A DNA stretch of 64,000 nucleotides, taken from contig NZ_JBALOP010000007.1 of the NCBI RefSeq assembly GCF_036962685.1, forward strand, positions 1 to 64,000, given 5' to 3'. A program made the translations under genes and the position numbers. Under the pieces are notes generated by a model. The model made no database searches. It was given only the letters and a program-made list of their open reading frames with translations, and had not been told where the DNA came from. The stretch is from Ferdinandcohnia sp036962685 (GTDB taxonomy: Bacteria; Bacillota; Bacilli; Bacillales; Bacillaceae_L). Shown here piece by piece: positions 17,144-25,263 of the stretch (its first letter is position 1; each line of letters opens with the position of its first letter).

Positions 17144-18535
17144 ATGGAGCATTGGAAGAAAATAGTACCAGTCGATCGCTATATTGTTCATTCTGCAGAC
17201 CTTTTGCATGACTATGACCGGAAAATTATATCTTTGCTGTACCAGCCTCTAATTGGAATGAAAGCTTTCAGTCTTTATATGACACTGTGGAGTGAATTGG
17301 AGCAAAACCGACTTTGGAGTGAGGATAGCACCCATTATACTTTAATGGCGCTTCTTCAAACGAATTTGGAGGAGATATATCAAGAACGATTAAAGCTCGA
17401 AGGCATTGGTTTATTAAAAACATTTGTAAAGTCTGATGAGGATTCTAGAAGTTTTATCTATGAGCTACAAGCACCCCTTTCGCCGAGAGCTTTTTTTACG
17501 GATGGTGTTCTCAACGTTTACTTATATAACAGGCTTGGTAAGAGTAAATTTTTTAAACTTAAGCAATTCTTTTCCGATCATGAACTCGATTTAGACTCGT
17601 ACAAACCCATTACGAAAGCATTTAGCGAAGTATTTGAATCAGTTAAAGTCTCGAAAATGATTTCCACGATTAGTGATGAAATGAATCATAATCTTGAACG
17701 AGCTGAAAATACAGAATACATGGACAGAAGTGAGGAAAAAAAGCTTTTAATTGAAAATGAAAGTTTTAATTTTGATTTGTTTTTTGCAGGAATTTCCGAG
17801 GTGATGATACCCAAAAAATCGATTACCCCGAAAGTAAAAGAAGCGATCACAAAGCTTTCCTTCCTATATGGAATTGATCCAATTGAAATGCAAGGGATTG
17901 TCATGAGTTCCCTTGACCCAACTGAAAAAATTGATATTGATAAATTAAGAAAGGCTTCAAGGGATTGGTATCAATTTGAAACGGGCAATGAATTACCCAC
18001 TTTAACGGAAAAAGTTCAACCGCTGCCAAATCAAACCATGTTAAATAAAGTTCCACAAACAAAGGAAGAGGAATTAATTCAAAAACTTGAAAGAATATCA
18101 CCAAAAGAGTTTTTAATCGATGTTTCTGGGGGAGCGCAGCCTTCAGTTTCGGAGTTAAAAATCATTGAAGATGTCATGTTCCGACAAAATCTTCTTCCAG
18201 GTGTTGTGAATGTACTGTTGTATTATGTCATGTTAAAATCGGATATGAGGCTTACTAAGTCCTATGTTGAAACAATCGCGAGCAACTGGGCGCGTTTGAA
18301 TATAAAGACTGTTAAAGAGGCAATGGAAACAGCGAAAAAGCATAATTGGAATGCTGATAAAAAGACAAATAAATATAAAAGGCAGCCGATACGTAAAGAA
18401 TTACTGCCTGATTGGTTAAAGCAAGAAGATGAAGGAACACAAATAGAAACTCCAAAACAGAAAGAAACACCCGATCCTTCGTTTGAGGAAAAGAAGCGAT
18501 TGTTTGAGGAAAGACTGAAAAAAAATAATAAGTAA
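17144..18535 (+). CDS. dnaB: Replication initiation and membrane attachment protein DnaB
   Basis: Firmicute helicase-loading factor acting with DnaD and DnaI at oriC and at restart forks; it is not the DnaB helicase. The 463-residue protein has an N-terminal DDBH1 winged-helix domain (YQPLIGMKAFSLYMTLWSELEQNRLW, about 29-55) and a DDBH2 domain near 315-410 (SELKIIEDVMFRQ...). The C-terminal tail (about 410-463) is charged and probably disordered. ATG 17144 (MEHWKKIVPVD) is chosen because GGAAGG precedes it and it matches the family N-terminus. The 15-nt gap to dnaI indicates an operon. Confidence 0.94.
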   Translation: MEHWKKIVPVDRYIVHSADLLHDYDRKIISLLYQPLIGMKAFSLYMTLWSELEQNRLWSEDSTHYTLMALLQTNLEEIYQERLKLEGIGLLKTFVKSDEDSRSFIYELQAPLSPRAFFTDGVLNVYLYNRLGKSKFFKLKQFFSDHELDLDSYKPITKAFSEVFESVKVSKMISTISDEMNHNLERAENTEYMDRSEEKKLLIENESFNFDLFFAGISEVMIPKKSITPKVKEAITKLSFLYGIDPIEMQGIVMSSLDPTEKIDIDKLRKASRDWYQFETGNELPTLTEKVQPLPNQTMLNKVPQTKEEELIQKLERISPKEFLIDVSGGAQPSVSELKIIEDVMFRQNLLPGVVNVLLYYVMLKSDMRLTKSYVETIASNWARLNIKTVKEAMETAKKHNWNADKKTNKYKRQPIRKELLPDWLKQEDEGTQIETPKQKETPDPSFEEKKRLFEERLKKNNK

Positions 18536-18550
18536 GATGAGGGTGAGGAC

Positions 18551-19480
18551 ATGAAGCCGATTCAGGATTCTTTAAAAAAACTATCTAATAATTCTGGTTT
18601 TCAGCAGCGATATGAACAAATCAAGCATGAAGTATTGAATCATCCTGAGGTAAGGGACTTTATAAATGTCCATCAAGACGAAATCACGAGCGATACTATC
18701 AATAGGAGTCTAGGAAAGCTGTACGAGTATATTAATCAAAGTAAGGAATGTACGAAATGTCAGAGCCTTGATACGTGTAAAAATATGCTACAGGGATATC
18801 ATCCTCATCTCGAGCTTAAAGGAAATTCTATTGATCTAAGTTATGAAAGATGTCCGAAAAAGGTAATGCATGATGAACAGATTAAATATAAATCATTAAT
18901 CAAAAGTATGTACGTTCCTAAGGATATTTTGGATGCATCCCTTGAATCCCTTGAATTTGATGAAGGGCGTTCAGATGCGATTTTATCAATCCAGGAATTC
19001 CTTGACCATTATGAACCAGGCAAACGCATGCAAGGATTATATTTATACGGGTCATTTGGAATTGGGAAAACCTATTTTCTTGGAGCACTTGCAAATGGAT
19101 TGGCCCAGAAAAAGGTAGCATCCATGCTCGTATATGTACCGGAGTTTATGAGAGAATTGAAGGGTTCCTTACAGGATCAATCCATCAATTCAAAAATTGA
19201 TGCAGTTAAAAAGGTTCCAGTGTTAATGCTTGATGATATCGGAGCAGAATCAATGTCGAGCTGGATGCGTGATGATATACTTGGCAGTATTTTGCAATAT
19301 CGTATGCTTGAAAACCTGCCAACCTTCTTCACTTCAAATTTTGATTTTAAAGGACTTGAACACCACTTATCATATACACAGCGTGGTGAAGAGGAAAAAG
19401 TAAAAGCAGCGAGAATTATGGAGCGTATCAAATATTTAGCGAAACCGGTTGAACTTAAAGGAAAAAACCGTCGTTACTAA
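18551..19480 (+). CDS. dnaI: Primosomal protein / helicase loader DnaI
   Basis: AAA+ ATPase that loads the replicative helicase onto DNA with DnaB and DnaD. The 309-residue protein has an N-terminal zinc-binding helicase-interaction domain with C67, C70, C76 and H84. The AAA+ domain has Walker A GSFGIGKT (167-174), Walker B VLMLDDIG and an ARIMERIKYLAKP sensor region near the C-terminus. A terminator (19489-19520) ends the dnaB-dnaI unit. Confidence 0.96.
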   Translation: MKPIQDSLKKLSNNSGFQQRYEQIKHEVLNHPEVRDFINVHQDEITSDTINRSLGKLYEYINQSKECTKCQSLDTCKNMLQGYHPHLELKGNSIDLSYERCPKKVMHDEQIKYKSLIKSMYVPKDILDASLESLEFDEGRSDAILSIQEFLDHYEPGKRMQGLYLYGSFGIGKTYFLGALANGLAQKKVASMLVYVPEFMRELKGSLQDQSINSKIDAVKKVPVLMLDDIGAESMSSWMRDDILGSILQYRMLENLPTFFTSNFDFKGLEHHLSYTQRGEEEKVKAARIMERIKYLAKPVELKGKNRRY

Positions 19481-19488
19481 CATGAATT

Positions 19489-19520
19489 AGCTATCTCAAA
19501 AAAGGGATAGCTATTTTTTT
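19489..19520 (+). terminator. Intrinsic terminator after dnaI
   Basis: AGCTATC-tcaaaaaagg-GATAGCTATTTTTTT. Confidence 0.85.
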
Positions 19521-19592
19521 ATATTCTAAAGTTGTCCTATTTACCATATACATTTAACAGGGTAATGGTATTGGCGAAATGGGGGGACTAGC

Positions 19593-20453
19593 TTGATTGA
19601 AATGCATTTTCAAGAAATCACAGATGCACAAAAAATGTATGAGGGCTTAGTTGCAAAGGCAAAAGCTCTTTCTATAGATTACATAGAGGTTGTAAATGAA
19701 GAAGAAAATGTGGTGTCTGTTTTTGCATCAGAAAAAACACAATATGCGATTCAGGTCGTGATCATTCCAGTTATGACTGAATTTATTATCAAAAATAAAG
19801 AAGATAATTGGATTCTCGATTATATTGAAAACTTATTTTACTTTACTGATTATGAAGAGAAAAAACAAATTTTAGAAATTACAAAAACATTAATGGATGG
19901 GAATAACCCTGAAATACCAGCTGTGCAGGTCGTTGTTCCAAGGAAACAACTTATCGCAGAAGCGCTTCATGATTTCCTGCAGGTTCCCATTTCTTTTTCC
20001 TTCGAATCATTTTTAAAGTTTCGCATGCGCTCGTATAATGAGGCATTATTACAAATAGTAGAGTCAGCCATTGACGAGTATAAGCTGGAGCAGGAATATC
20101 AAACTTTTATTCAAGGATTGCGGGAATTTCGTGAAAAACGCGAACCGAAGCTTGACCAATTACATATTTTACATGATGAGCAATTTTATTTTTTTAATGA
20201 TGCATTTACTGAAATTAAGCGGGATGAGCTTTTTAAATTTATAGACCGAAAATTAATTTTGCACCAGCCGATGTATATTGATTCTGCCGTTTTGGCACCA
20301 TTAGTATCGATTGCACCAAAAACAATATCGATTTACACGGATCAGATTGATAATGGAATGATCCAAACCATTCACAATATTTTTTTAGAGAATGTCACGA
20401 TTTTTACAAAGAAATCCTTTGAAAATAGACGTCTGAAAGCCAAAAAAATATAA
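19593..20453 (+). CDS. ytxC: Sporulation protein YtxC
   Basis: A 286-residue protein of the YtxC family, restricted to endospore formers; its molecular function is unknown. It is largely soluble and acidic, with no signal peptide or TM. The long region EYQTFIQGLREFREKREPKLDQLHILHD (about 170-197) is typical of the family, as is the position between dnaI and thrS. Start TTG 19593 follows a GGGGGG-type ribosome-binding site. Confidence 0.85.
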   Translation: MIEMHFQEITDAQKMYEGLVAKAKALSIDYIEVVNEEENVVSVFASEKTQYAIQVVIIPVMTEFIIKNKEDNWILDYIENLFYFTDYEEKKQILEITKTLMDGNNPEIPAVQVVVPRKQLIAEALHDFLQVPISFSFESFLKFRMRSYNEALLQIVESAIDEYKLEQEYQTFIQGLREFREKREPKLDQLHILHDEQFYFFNDAFTEIKRDELFKFIDRKLILHQPMYIDSAVLAPLVSIAPKTISIYTDQIDNGMIQTIHNIFLENVTIFTKKSFENRRLKAKKI

Positions 20454-20469
20454 AATATGTGAAGTGCCC

Positions 20470-20498
20470 TTGATTTAACTTTTAAATAAGACTATAAT
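20470..20498 (+). promoter_or_regulatory. Sigma-A promoter of the thrS T-box transcript
   Basis: TTGATT (20470-20475), a 17-bp spacer, TATAAT (20493-20498). Confidence 0.8.
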
Positions 20499-20509
20499 AC
20501 CTACATATT

Positions 20510-20795
20510 ACATTACTATATTTAAAAGTTATGATGAGGACACGATCGAATAATTACGGTTTTCAGAGAGGGAAGACAAGGCTGGGAGCTTCCTAACACG
20601 AATGATACGATTACCACCTCTAAACTTCAGTAGTGAACCTTTGCTTTCAAAGCGGTAATTACTGACGGGATAACCGTTATTTATTTCTTGAGCCATGGAT
20701 AGACATATGTCTAACATGGGAACTTGGGTGGAACCACGGATATTTAATATAAATACTCGTCCCTTTTTATTAGGGACGGGTATTTTTTATTTTCA
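20510..20795 (+). promoter_or_regulatory. T-box leader controlling thrS
   Basis: tRNA-sensing attenuator. The T-box sequence GGGTGGAACCACGG (20726-20739) is followed by the intrinsic terminator AATACTCGTCCC...GGGACGGGTATTTTTT (20752-20790). Stem I sequences with an AGAGAGGG element lie upstream. An ACC (Thr) triplet near 20606 is a candidate specifier, but I could not confirm its place in the specifier loop. Uncharged tRNA-Thr should favour antitermination and thrS expression. Confidence 0.9.
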
Positions 20796-20804
20796 CATTT
20801 TATA

Positions 20805-20921
20805 TCTAGCTCAAGAAGCCATCGGCTCTCTGGTCTAAGCTAATCGCTTCGGAAGGTAAAATGCACCTTCTGCCAGCGCTCATCTTATGCTTGTCACCGA
20901 TAAGCAGGCGCATTGCGCTTT
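20805..20921 (+). repeat. Structured dispersed repeat R1, thrS copy
   Basis: A 117-bp element from TAGCTCAAGAAGCCATCGGC to GCATTGCGCTTT, placed between the T-box terminator and thrS. Its counterpart at 30404-30520 is in the same position and orientation before pheS. It includes the CTTCGGAAGG...CCTTCTG hairpin. Confidence 0.8.
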
Positions 20922-20944
20922 AAATTTCAAAGGAGTTGAAACTG

Positions 20945-22876
20945 ATGTCAGATGTAGTAAAAATTACATTCCCAGACGGAGCAGTGAAGGAGTTTCCTAA
21001 AGGAACAACAACAGAAGAAATTGCGGGCTCAATCAGCCCAGGACTTAAGAAAAAATCATATGCTGGTAAATTTAACGGCAATGAAATCGATTTGCGAACA
21101 GAAATCCATGAAGATGGTGAGATTGCAATCATTACCCAAGATACTGATGCAGCATTAGAGATCATGCGCCACAGTACAGCTCACTTAATGGCTCAAGCGA
21201 TTAAGCGTTTATACAAAGACGTTAAGCTTGGTGTGGGCCCGGTTATTGAAAATGGCTTCTACTATGATATTGATATGGAAAAGTCTTTAACACCTGAAGA
21301 TTTACCTGAAATTGAAAAAGAAATGAAGAAAATCGTCAATGAAAATCTTGAAATTCACCGTGTTGAGGTTTCACGAGACGAAGCGATTCGTCGATACGAA
21401 GAGATTGGTGATGAGCTTAAGCTTGAGTTAATTGAGGATATTCCAGAAGGCGATACATTAACTATTTACGAGCAAGGTGAATTCTTTGACCTTTGCCGTG
21501 GCGTTCATGTTCCTTCTACTGGAAAAATTAAAGAATTTAAGCTATTAAGCATTGCTGGTGCATACTGGCGTGGTGATAGTGACAATAAAATGCTTCAACG
21601 TATTTACGGAACAGCATTCTTTAAAAAAGCAGACCTTGAGCAACATCTTCACTTCCTTGAAGAGGCAAAAGAACGGGATCATCGTAAGTTAGGTAAAGAA
21701 CTTAGCCTATTTACGAACTCACAAAAAGTAGGTCAAGGCTTACCATTATGGCTTCCAAAAGGTGCGACAATTCGTCGTGTTATCGAACGCTATATCGTGG
21801 ATAAAGAAGTGAGACTTGGCTATGACCATGTGTATACGCCTGTTCTTGCAAATGTCGATCTTTATAAAACTTCAGGTCACTGGGACCATTATCAAGATGA
21901 CATGTTCCCTGTCATGGAAATGGATAATGAAGAGCTTGTTCTTCGTCCAATGAACTGTCCTCATCACATGATGATATATAAAAATGGCATTCACAGCTAT
22001 CGTAAGCTTCCAATTCGTATCGCTGAATTAGGAACAATGCACCGTTATGAAATGAGTGGAGCATTATCTGGTCTACAACGTGTTAGAGGGATGACACTTA
22101 ATGACGCGCATATCTTCGTTCGTCCTGATCAAATTCAAGAAGAATTTAAACGTGTTGTTAATCTTATTTTAGAGGTTTATAAAGATTTTGATATTAAGGA
22201 TTTCAGCTTCCGTCTTTCTTATCGCGACCCTGCTGATATTGAAAAATACTTTGATGATGATGCAATGTGGGAAAAAGCTCAAACAATGTTAAAAGCTGCG
22301 ATGGATGACCTTGGTCTTGATTATTTTGAGGCTGAAGGTGAAGCAGCATTCTATGGTCCAAAGCTTGACGTTCAAGTTCGTACAGCGCTTGGAAAAGATG
22401 AAACACTTTCAACTGTTCAGCTTGACTTCTTATTACCGGAACGCTTTGATTTAACTTATATTGGTGAGGATGGAAAACAACATCGTCCAGTCGTTATCCA
22501 CCGTGGTGTTGTATCAACAATGGAACGCTTTGTTGCTTATTTAATCGAAGAATACAAAGGCGCATTCCCAACTTGGTTAGCACCTGTTCAAGTTCAAGTC
22601 ATTCCAGTATCTCCAGACGCTCATTTAGAGTATGCGAAGAGTGTTCAAGAGAAACTTCAAGCAGAAGGTTTACGTGTAGAAATTGATGACCGCGATGAAA
22701 AGATCGGCTATAAAATTCGTGAAGCACAAATGCAAAAAATTCCATTTATGCTTGTTGTAGGGGACAATGAAAAAGAGGAAAATGCAGTAAACGTCCGCAG
22801 ATATGGCGAACAAAAATCAGAGACTCTTGCCTTTGAAACATTCCTTGCAAATATCCTACAGGAAGTTAAAAGATAA
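20945..22876 (+). CDS. thrS: Threonyl-tRNA synthetase
   Basis: Charges tRNA-Thr. The 643-residue class II enzyme has an N-terminal TGS domain (about 1-62) and an editing domain with the zinc/editing signature HSTAHLMAQA (about 73-82) that hydrolyses Ser-tRNA-Thr. The catalytic core holds motif 2 (RPMNCPHHMMIYK), followed by an anticodon-binding domain (about 540-643). ATG 20945 lies 9 nt from AAAGGAG and matches the family N-terminus MSDxVKITFPDG. Expression is set by the upstream T-box. Confidence 0.97.
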   Translation: MSDVVKITFPDGAVKEFPKGTTTEEIAGSISPGLKKKSYAGKFNGNEIDLRTEIHEDGEIAIITQDTDAALEIMRHSTAHLMAQAIKRLYKDVKLGVGPVIENGFYYDIDMEKSLTPEDLPEIEKEMKKIVNENLEIHRVEVSRDEAIRRYEEIGDELKLELIEDIPEGDTLTIYEQGEFFDLCRGVHVPSTGKIKEFKLLSIAGAYWRGDSDNKMLQRIYGTAFFKKADLEQHLHFLEEAKERDHRKLGKELSLFTNSQKVGQGLPLWLPKGATIRRVIERYIVDKEVRLGYDHVYTPVLANVDLYKTSGHWDHYQDDMFPVMEMDNEELVLRPMNCPHHMMIYKNGIHSYRKLPIRIAELGTMHRYEMSGALSGLQRVRGMTLNDAHIFVRPDQIQEEFKRVVNLILEVYKDFDIKDFSFRLSYRDPADIEKYFDDDAMWEKAQTMLKAAMDDLGLDYFEAEGEAAFYGPKLDVQVRTALGKDETLSTVQLDFLLPERFDLTYIGEDGKQHRPVVIHRGVVSTMERFVAYLIEEYKGAFPTWLAPVQVQVIPVSPDAHLEYAKSVQEKLQAEGLRVEIDDRDEKIGYKIREAQMQKIPFMLVVGDNEKEENAVNVRRYGEQKSETLAFETFLANILQEVKR

Positions 22877-22884
22877 AGTGAAAC

Positions 22885-22921
22885 TTCATTTCGTGGGAAG
22901 GTTCATCCCCACGAAATGTTA
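22885..22921 (+). terminator. thrS 3' hairpin
   Basis: CATTTCGTGGG-aaggttcat-CCCCACGAAATG is a strong stem but lacks a U-run, so termination here is uncertain. Confidence 0.5.
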
Positions 22922-22926
22922 GTTGA

Positions 22927-22989
22927 GGCCCACTTGATGTGGGTCACAAAGACGTTGCCACAGGACGTGGCGTGCTTAGTCTTTGTTCC
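22927..22989 (-). repeat. Partial copy of repeat family R3
   Basis: Read on the minus strand it gives GGAACAAAGAC, GCCACGTCCTGTGGCAACG and CCCACATCAAGTGGGC, matching the palindrome modules of the copy at 6930-7000. The flanking hairpin ends are absent. Confidence 0.7.
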
Positions 22990-23001
22990 TAAAAATCGGG
23001 C

Positions 23002-23079
23002 TTTTACTGGCAGTTAATCCCTAATAGACTTGCCTGTAATACCATGAAATTTTGAGGTTGGATTTTACTGCCAGTTAAT
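23002..23079 (+). repeat. Paired palindromic 17-mers upstream of infC
   Basis: TTTTACTGGCAGTTAAT (23002-23018) and TTTTACTGCCAGTTAAT (23063-23079) differ by one base and are 61 bp apart. Each has an ACTGSCAGT centre. Confidence 0.6.
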
Positions 23080-23155
23080 GCGGGATAAAAAGGTCTTGTC
23101 AAAGATAAAAGTGCATGCTAGAATAAACTTCGTTGTGTTGTTCTAGCATCACTGT

Positions 23156-23184
23156 TTGACAGACACCATCAGAAATGTTATACT
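23156..23184 (+). promoter_or_regulatory. Strong sigma-A promoter of the infC operon
   Basis: Consensus TTGACA (23156-23161), a 17-bp spacer and TATACT (23179-23184). An inverted repeat ATGCTAGAA...TTCTAGCAT lies immediately upstream (23114-23149). Confidence 0.88.
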
Positions 23185-23191
23185 ATTGAAG

Positions 23192-23340
23192 GTAATTGAA
23201 TACTTGTTTGATAAAGTAGAAGCACCCGCTTCTCACCTGATTGACGCAATTTGCAGTTGGTAGGTCTTACGTTCATTAATCATTATTGTGTAAATGAATT
23301 GTAATAGTGTGGGTGTGTATACATTCACACTTTTTTGTTT
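23192..23340 (+). promoter_or_regulatory. infC leader with attenuator (L20-type leader)
   Basis: The leader of about 220 nt before infC contains a transcription terminator, GTGTGGGTG-tgtata-CATTCACAC plus T6 (23307-23336). In B. subtilis ribosomal protein L20 binds the infC leader and promotes termination. The same position and architecture suggest the same feedback here; the L20-binding fold was not modelled. Confidence 0.75.
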
Positions 23341-23410
23341 GTCTCAAATCTGTAAAATGCGCAAGATTTCAAACGAGGCATTCTTTAAAAAACCTTGGAG
23401 GTGGCTAATT

Positions 23411-23926
23411 ATTAGCAAAGACATGATGGTAAACGAGGGCATTCGTGCCCGTGAGGTTCGTTTGATTGGTCCAAATGGTGATCAGCTAGGAATTAAATCC
23501 AAAAATGAAGCATTAGAGATTGCTACTAGAGCAAATCTTGATCTTGTATTGGTTGCCCCAAACGCGAAACCACCTGTATGTCGTATCATGGACTACGGAA
23601 AATTCCGTTTTGAGCAACAGAAGAAGGAAAAAGAAGCTCGTAAAAACCAAAAGGTTATTAACATCAAGGAAGTTAGACTAAGTCCAACAATTGATGAGCA
23701 TGATTTTAATACTAAGCTTCGCAACGCAATTAAATTCCTTGAAAAAGGTGACAAAGTTAAAGCATCAATTCGCTTTAAAGGTCGTGCGATTACACATAAA
23801 GAAATCGGTCAACGTGTTTTAAATCGTTTTTCTACAGCTTGTGCTGAAGTTGCTACTATAGAATCACATCCAAAAATGGATGGAAGAAGCATGTTTTTAG
23901 TACTAGCACCTAAAACTGAAAAGTAA
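23411..23926 (+). CDS. infC: Translation initiation factor IF-3
   Basis: Keeps 30S subunits free and proofreads start-codon choice. The 171-residue protein has an N domain with REVRLIGPNGDQLGIKS, a linker at about residues 68-80 and a C domain ending MDGRSMFLVLAPK. The start is the rare codon ATT at 23411 (ATT AGC AAA GAC), with GGAGGT ideally placed upstream; the protein then begins MSKDMMVNEGIRAREV, matching the family. AUU initiation is the classical IF-3 self-regulation device. The in-frame ATG at 23294 lies in the leader and is rejected. Confidence 0.95.
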   Translation: MSKDMMVNEGIRAREVRLIGPNGDQLGIKSKNEALEIATRANLDLVLVAPNAKPPVCRIMDYGKFRFEQQKKEKEARKNQKVINIKEVRLSPTIDEHDFNTKLRNAIKFLEKGDKVKASIRFKGRAITHKEIGQRVLNRFSTACAEVATIESHPKMDGRSMFLVLAPKTEK

Positions 23927-23947
23927 TGAATTGAGGAGGAACTCCCT

Positions 23948-24148
23948 ATGCCAAAAATGAAAACACACCGTGGAAGTGCAAAGCGTTTTAAGAAAACAGG
24001 ATCTGGTAAACTGAAACGTTCACAAGCATATACAAGCCACTTATTCGGAAATAAAACTACGAAACAAAAGCGTAAGCTTCGTAAAGCTTCACTAGTAAGC
24101 AAAGGCGATTTCAAACGTATTCGCCATATGTTAGACAACATTAAATAA
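23948..24148 (+). CDS. rpmI: 50S ribosomal protein L35
   Basis: Structural protein of the large ribosomal subunit. The 66-residue, highly basic protein begins MPKMKTHRGSAKRFKKTGSGKLKR, the family signature, and is of standard length. It is the second gene of infC-rpmI-rplT, 21 nt after infC, with GAGGAGG upstream. Confidence 0.97.
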   Translation: MPKMKTHRGSAKRFKKTGSGKLKRSQAYTSHLFGNKTTKQKRKLRKASLVSKGDFKRIRHMLDNIK

Positions 24149-24187
24149 TCGATGAATGATTGATATAGATTCTAGGAGGGAAACAAA

Positions 24188-24544
24188 ATGCCAAGAGTAA
24201 AAGGCGGAACTGTTACACGCAAACGTCGTAAAAAGGTATTAAAATTAGCTAAAGGTTATTTCGGTTCAAAACACACTTTATATAAAGTTGCAAACCAACA
24301 AGTAATGAAATCATTAATGTATGCTTATCGTGACCGTCGTCAAAAGAAACGCGACTTCCGTAAGCTATGGATTACTCGTATCAACGCAGCTGCTCGTATG
24401 AACGGTCTTTCTTACAGCCGTTTAATGCACGGACTTAAGCTAGCTGGTATCGAAGTAAACCGCAAAATGCTTGCTGACCTAGCTGTTAGCGATGAGAAAG
24501 CATTCGCAGAATTAGCAACTGTTGCAAAAAGCAACCTAAAATAA
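24188..24544 (+). CDS. rplT: 50S ribosomal protein L20
   Basis: 23S rRNA-binding assembly protein and autogenous repressor of this operon in B. subtilis. The 118-residue protein begins MPRVKGGTVTRKRRKKVLKLAKGYFG, the basic rRNA-binding extension, and has INAAARMNGLSYSRLMHGL in the globular part. AGGAGG precedes the ATG. It ends the infC operon; a terminator lies at 24744-24785, beyond a repeat element. Confidence 0.97.
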   Translation: MPRVKGGTVTRKRRKKVLKLAKGYFGSKHTLYKVANQQVMKSLMYAYRDRRQKKRDFRKLWITRINAAARMNGLSYSRLMHGLKLAGIEVNRKMLADLAVSDEKAFAELATVAKSNLK

Positions 24545-24558
24545 AATAGAAATGCGTA

Positions 24559-24713
24559 AGCGACTTGATCAGAAATGAGGAAACTGGCCGACTACAATCG
24601 CCACGTCCTGTGGCAACGTCGGCACTAGCACATCCTGTGCGTCGAAGACTTCGACTAAGAGGCGTATTTTGCCTCTGCCGGAGAGGTTGAAGTTTCCCGA
24701 ATTTCTAGTCGCT
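24559..24713 (+). repeat. MITE-like repeat R4 with terminal inverted repeats
   Basis: AGCGACT..AGAAAT..GGAAACT at the left end is mirrored by AGTTTCC..ATTTCT..AGTCGCT at the right. Inside are the palindromes CGCCACGTCCTGTGGC, GCACATCCTGTGC and GTCGAAGACTTCGAC. About 155 bp, between rplT and its terminator. Confidence 0.7.
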
Positions 24714-24742
24714 GAAGCTAGACAATAAATAAGTTTAGGTAA

Positions 24743-24786
24743 AAAGGTTACTCCCGTTGTAAAATGAGAGTAACCTTTTTTGTTTG
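24743..24786 (+). terminator. Terminator of the infC-rpmI-rplT operon
   Basis: AAAGGTTACTC-(loop)-GAGTAACCTTTTTTG. Confidence 0.87.
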
Positions 24787-24800
24787 TTGATTTAGCTAAC

Positions 24801-24890
24801 GGCCATAGAAATGGAATAACGACCATAGAATCAAAATATCGACCATAGAATTGAAATAATAGCCATAGAACAAAAATAATGACCATAGGG
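24801..24890 (+). repeat. 20-bp tandem repeat upstream of ysdA
   Basis: Units start at 24801, 24821, 24841, 24861 and 24881 in exact 20-bp register, with consensus RRCCATAGAAnnnAAATAAt. The fifth unit is truncated and runs into the ysdA leader. Confidence 0.85.
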
Positions 24891-24921
24891 CGTAGTTTGC
24901 GCCCCAAAGGAGGGAAATCTA

Positions 24922-25191
24922 ATGTACTCAATTCTAATAATCTATGTAATCCTAAATATTTATGGATTCCTACTTATGTATATCGACAAAAACAGAGCCA
25001 AGAATCATAAGTGGCGCATCTCAGAAAAACATATTTGGATTGTCGCTATTTTAGGCGGAGCTCTTGGAGAAACATTTGGTATGAAGCAATTTCGCCATAA
25101 GACAAAGCATAAACAATTTGTTATTCTCCTACCATTACTAACTATACTTACACTAGGTCTTTACATTTATATTTCCTTTAACTTGTCATAA
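24922..25191 (+). CDS. ysdA: DUF1294 membrane protein YsdA
   Basis: An 89-residue small membrane protein of unknown function. TM helices lie at about 2-20 and about 67-86, with a conserved loop DKNRAKNHKWRISEKHIWIVAILGGALGE (about 23-50) whose K/R-rich half and WRISE pattern define DUF1294. Start ATG 24922 has AAAGGAGGGAAA. It is immediately preceded by a 20-bp tandem repeat array. Confidence 0.85.
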   Translation: MYSILIIYVILNIYGFLLMYIDKNRAKNHKWRISEKHIWIVAILGGALGETFGMKQFRHKTKHKQFVILLPLLTILTLGLYIYISFNLS

Positions 25192-25263
25192 CAACTTGTA
25201 CGATTGTATATGCTTAATTAGCACTTTTTCTTAGAATCTTATCGAAAGAGGTGAGTTGCTCAT

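Noticed and set aside
23294..23410. Upstream ATG extension of infC
   Set aside because: It is inside the attenuator leader; GGAGGT and the MSKD N-terminus place the start at ATT 23411.
24801..24890. Short open frame of the CCATAGAA repeat
   Set aside because: The repeat is in 20-bp units, not a multiple of three, so it cannot encode a repeated peptide.
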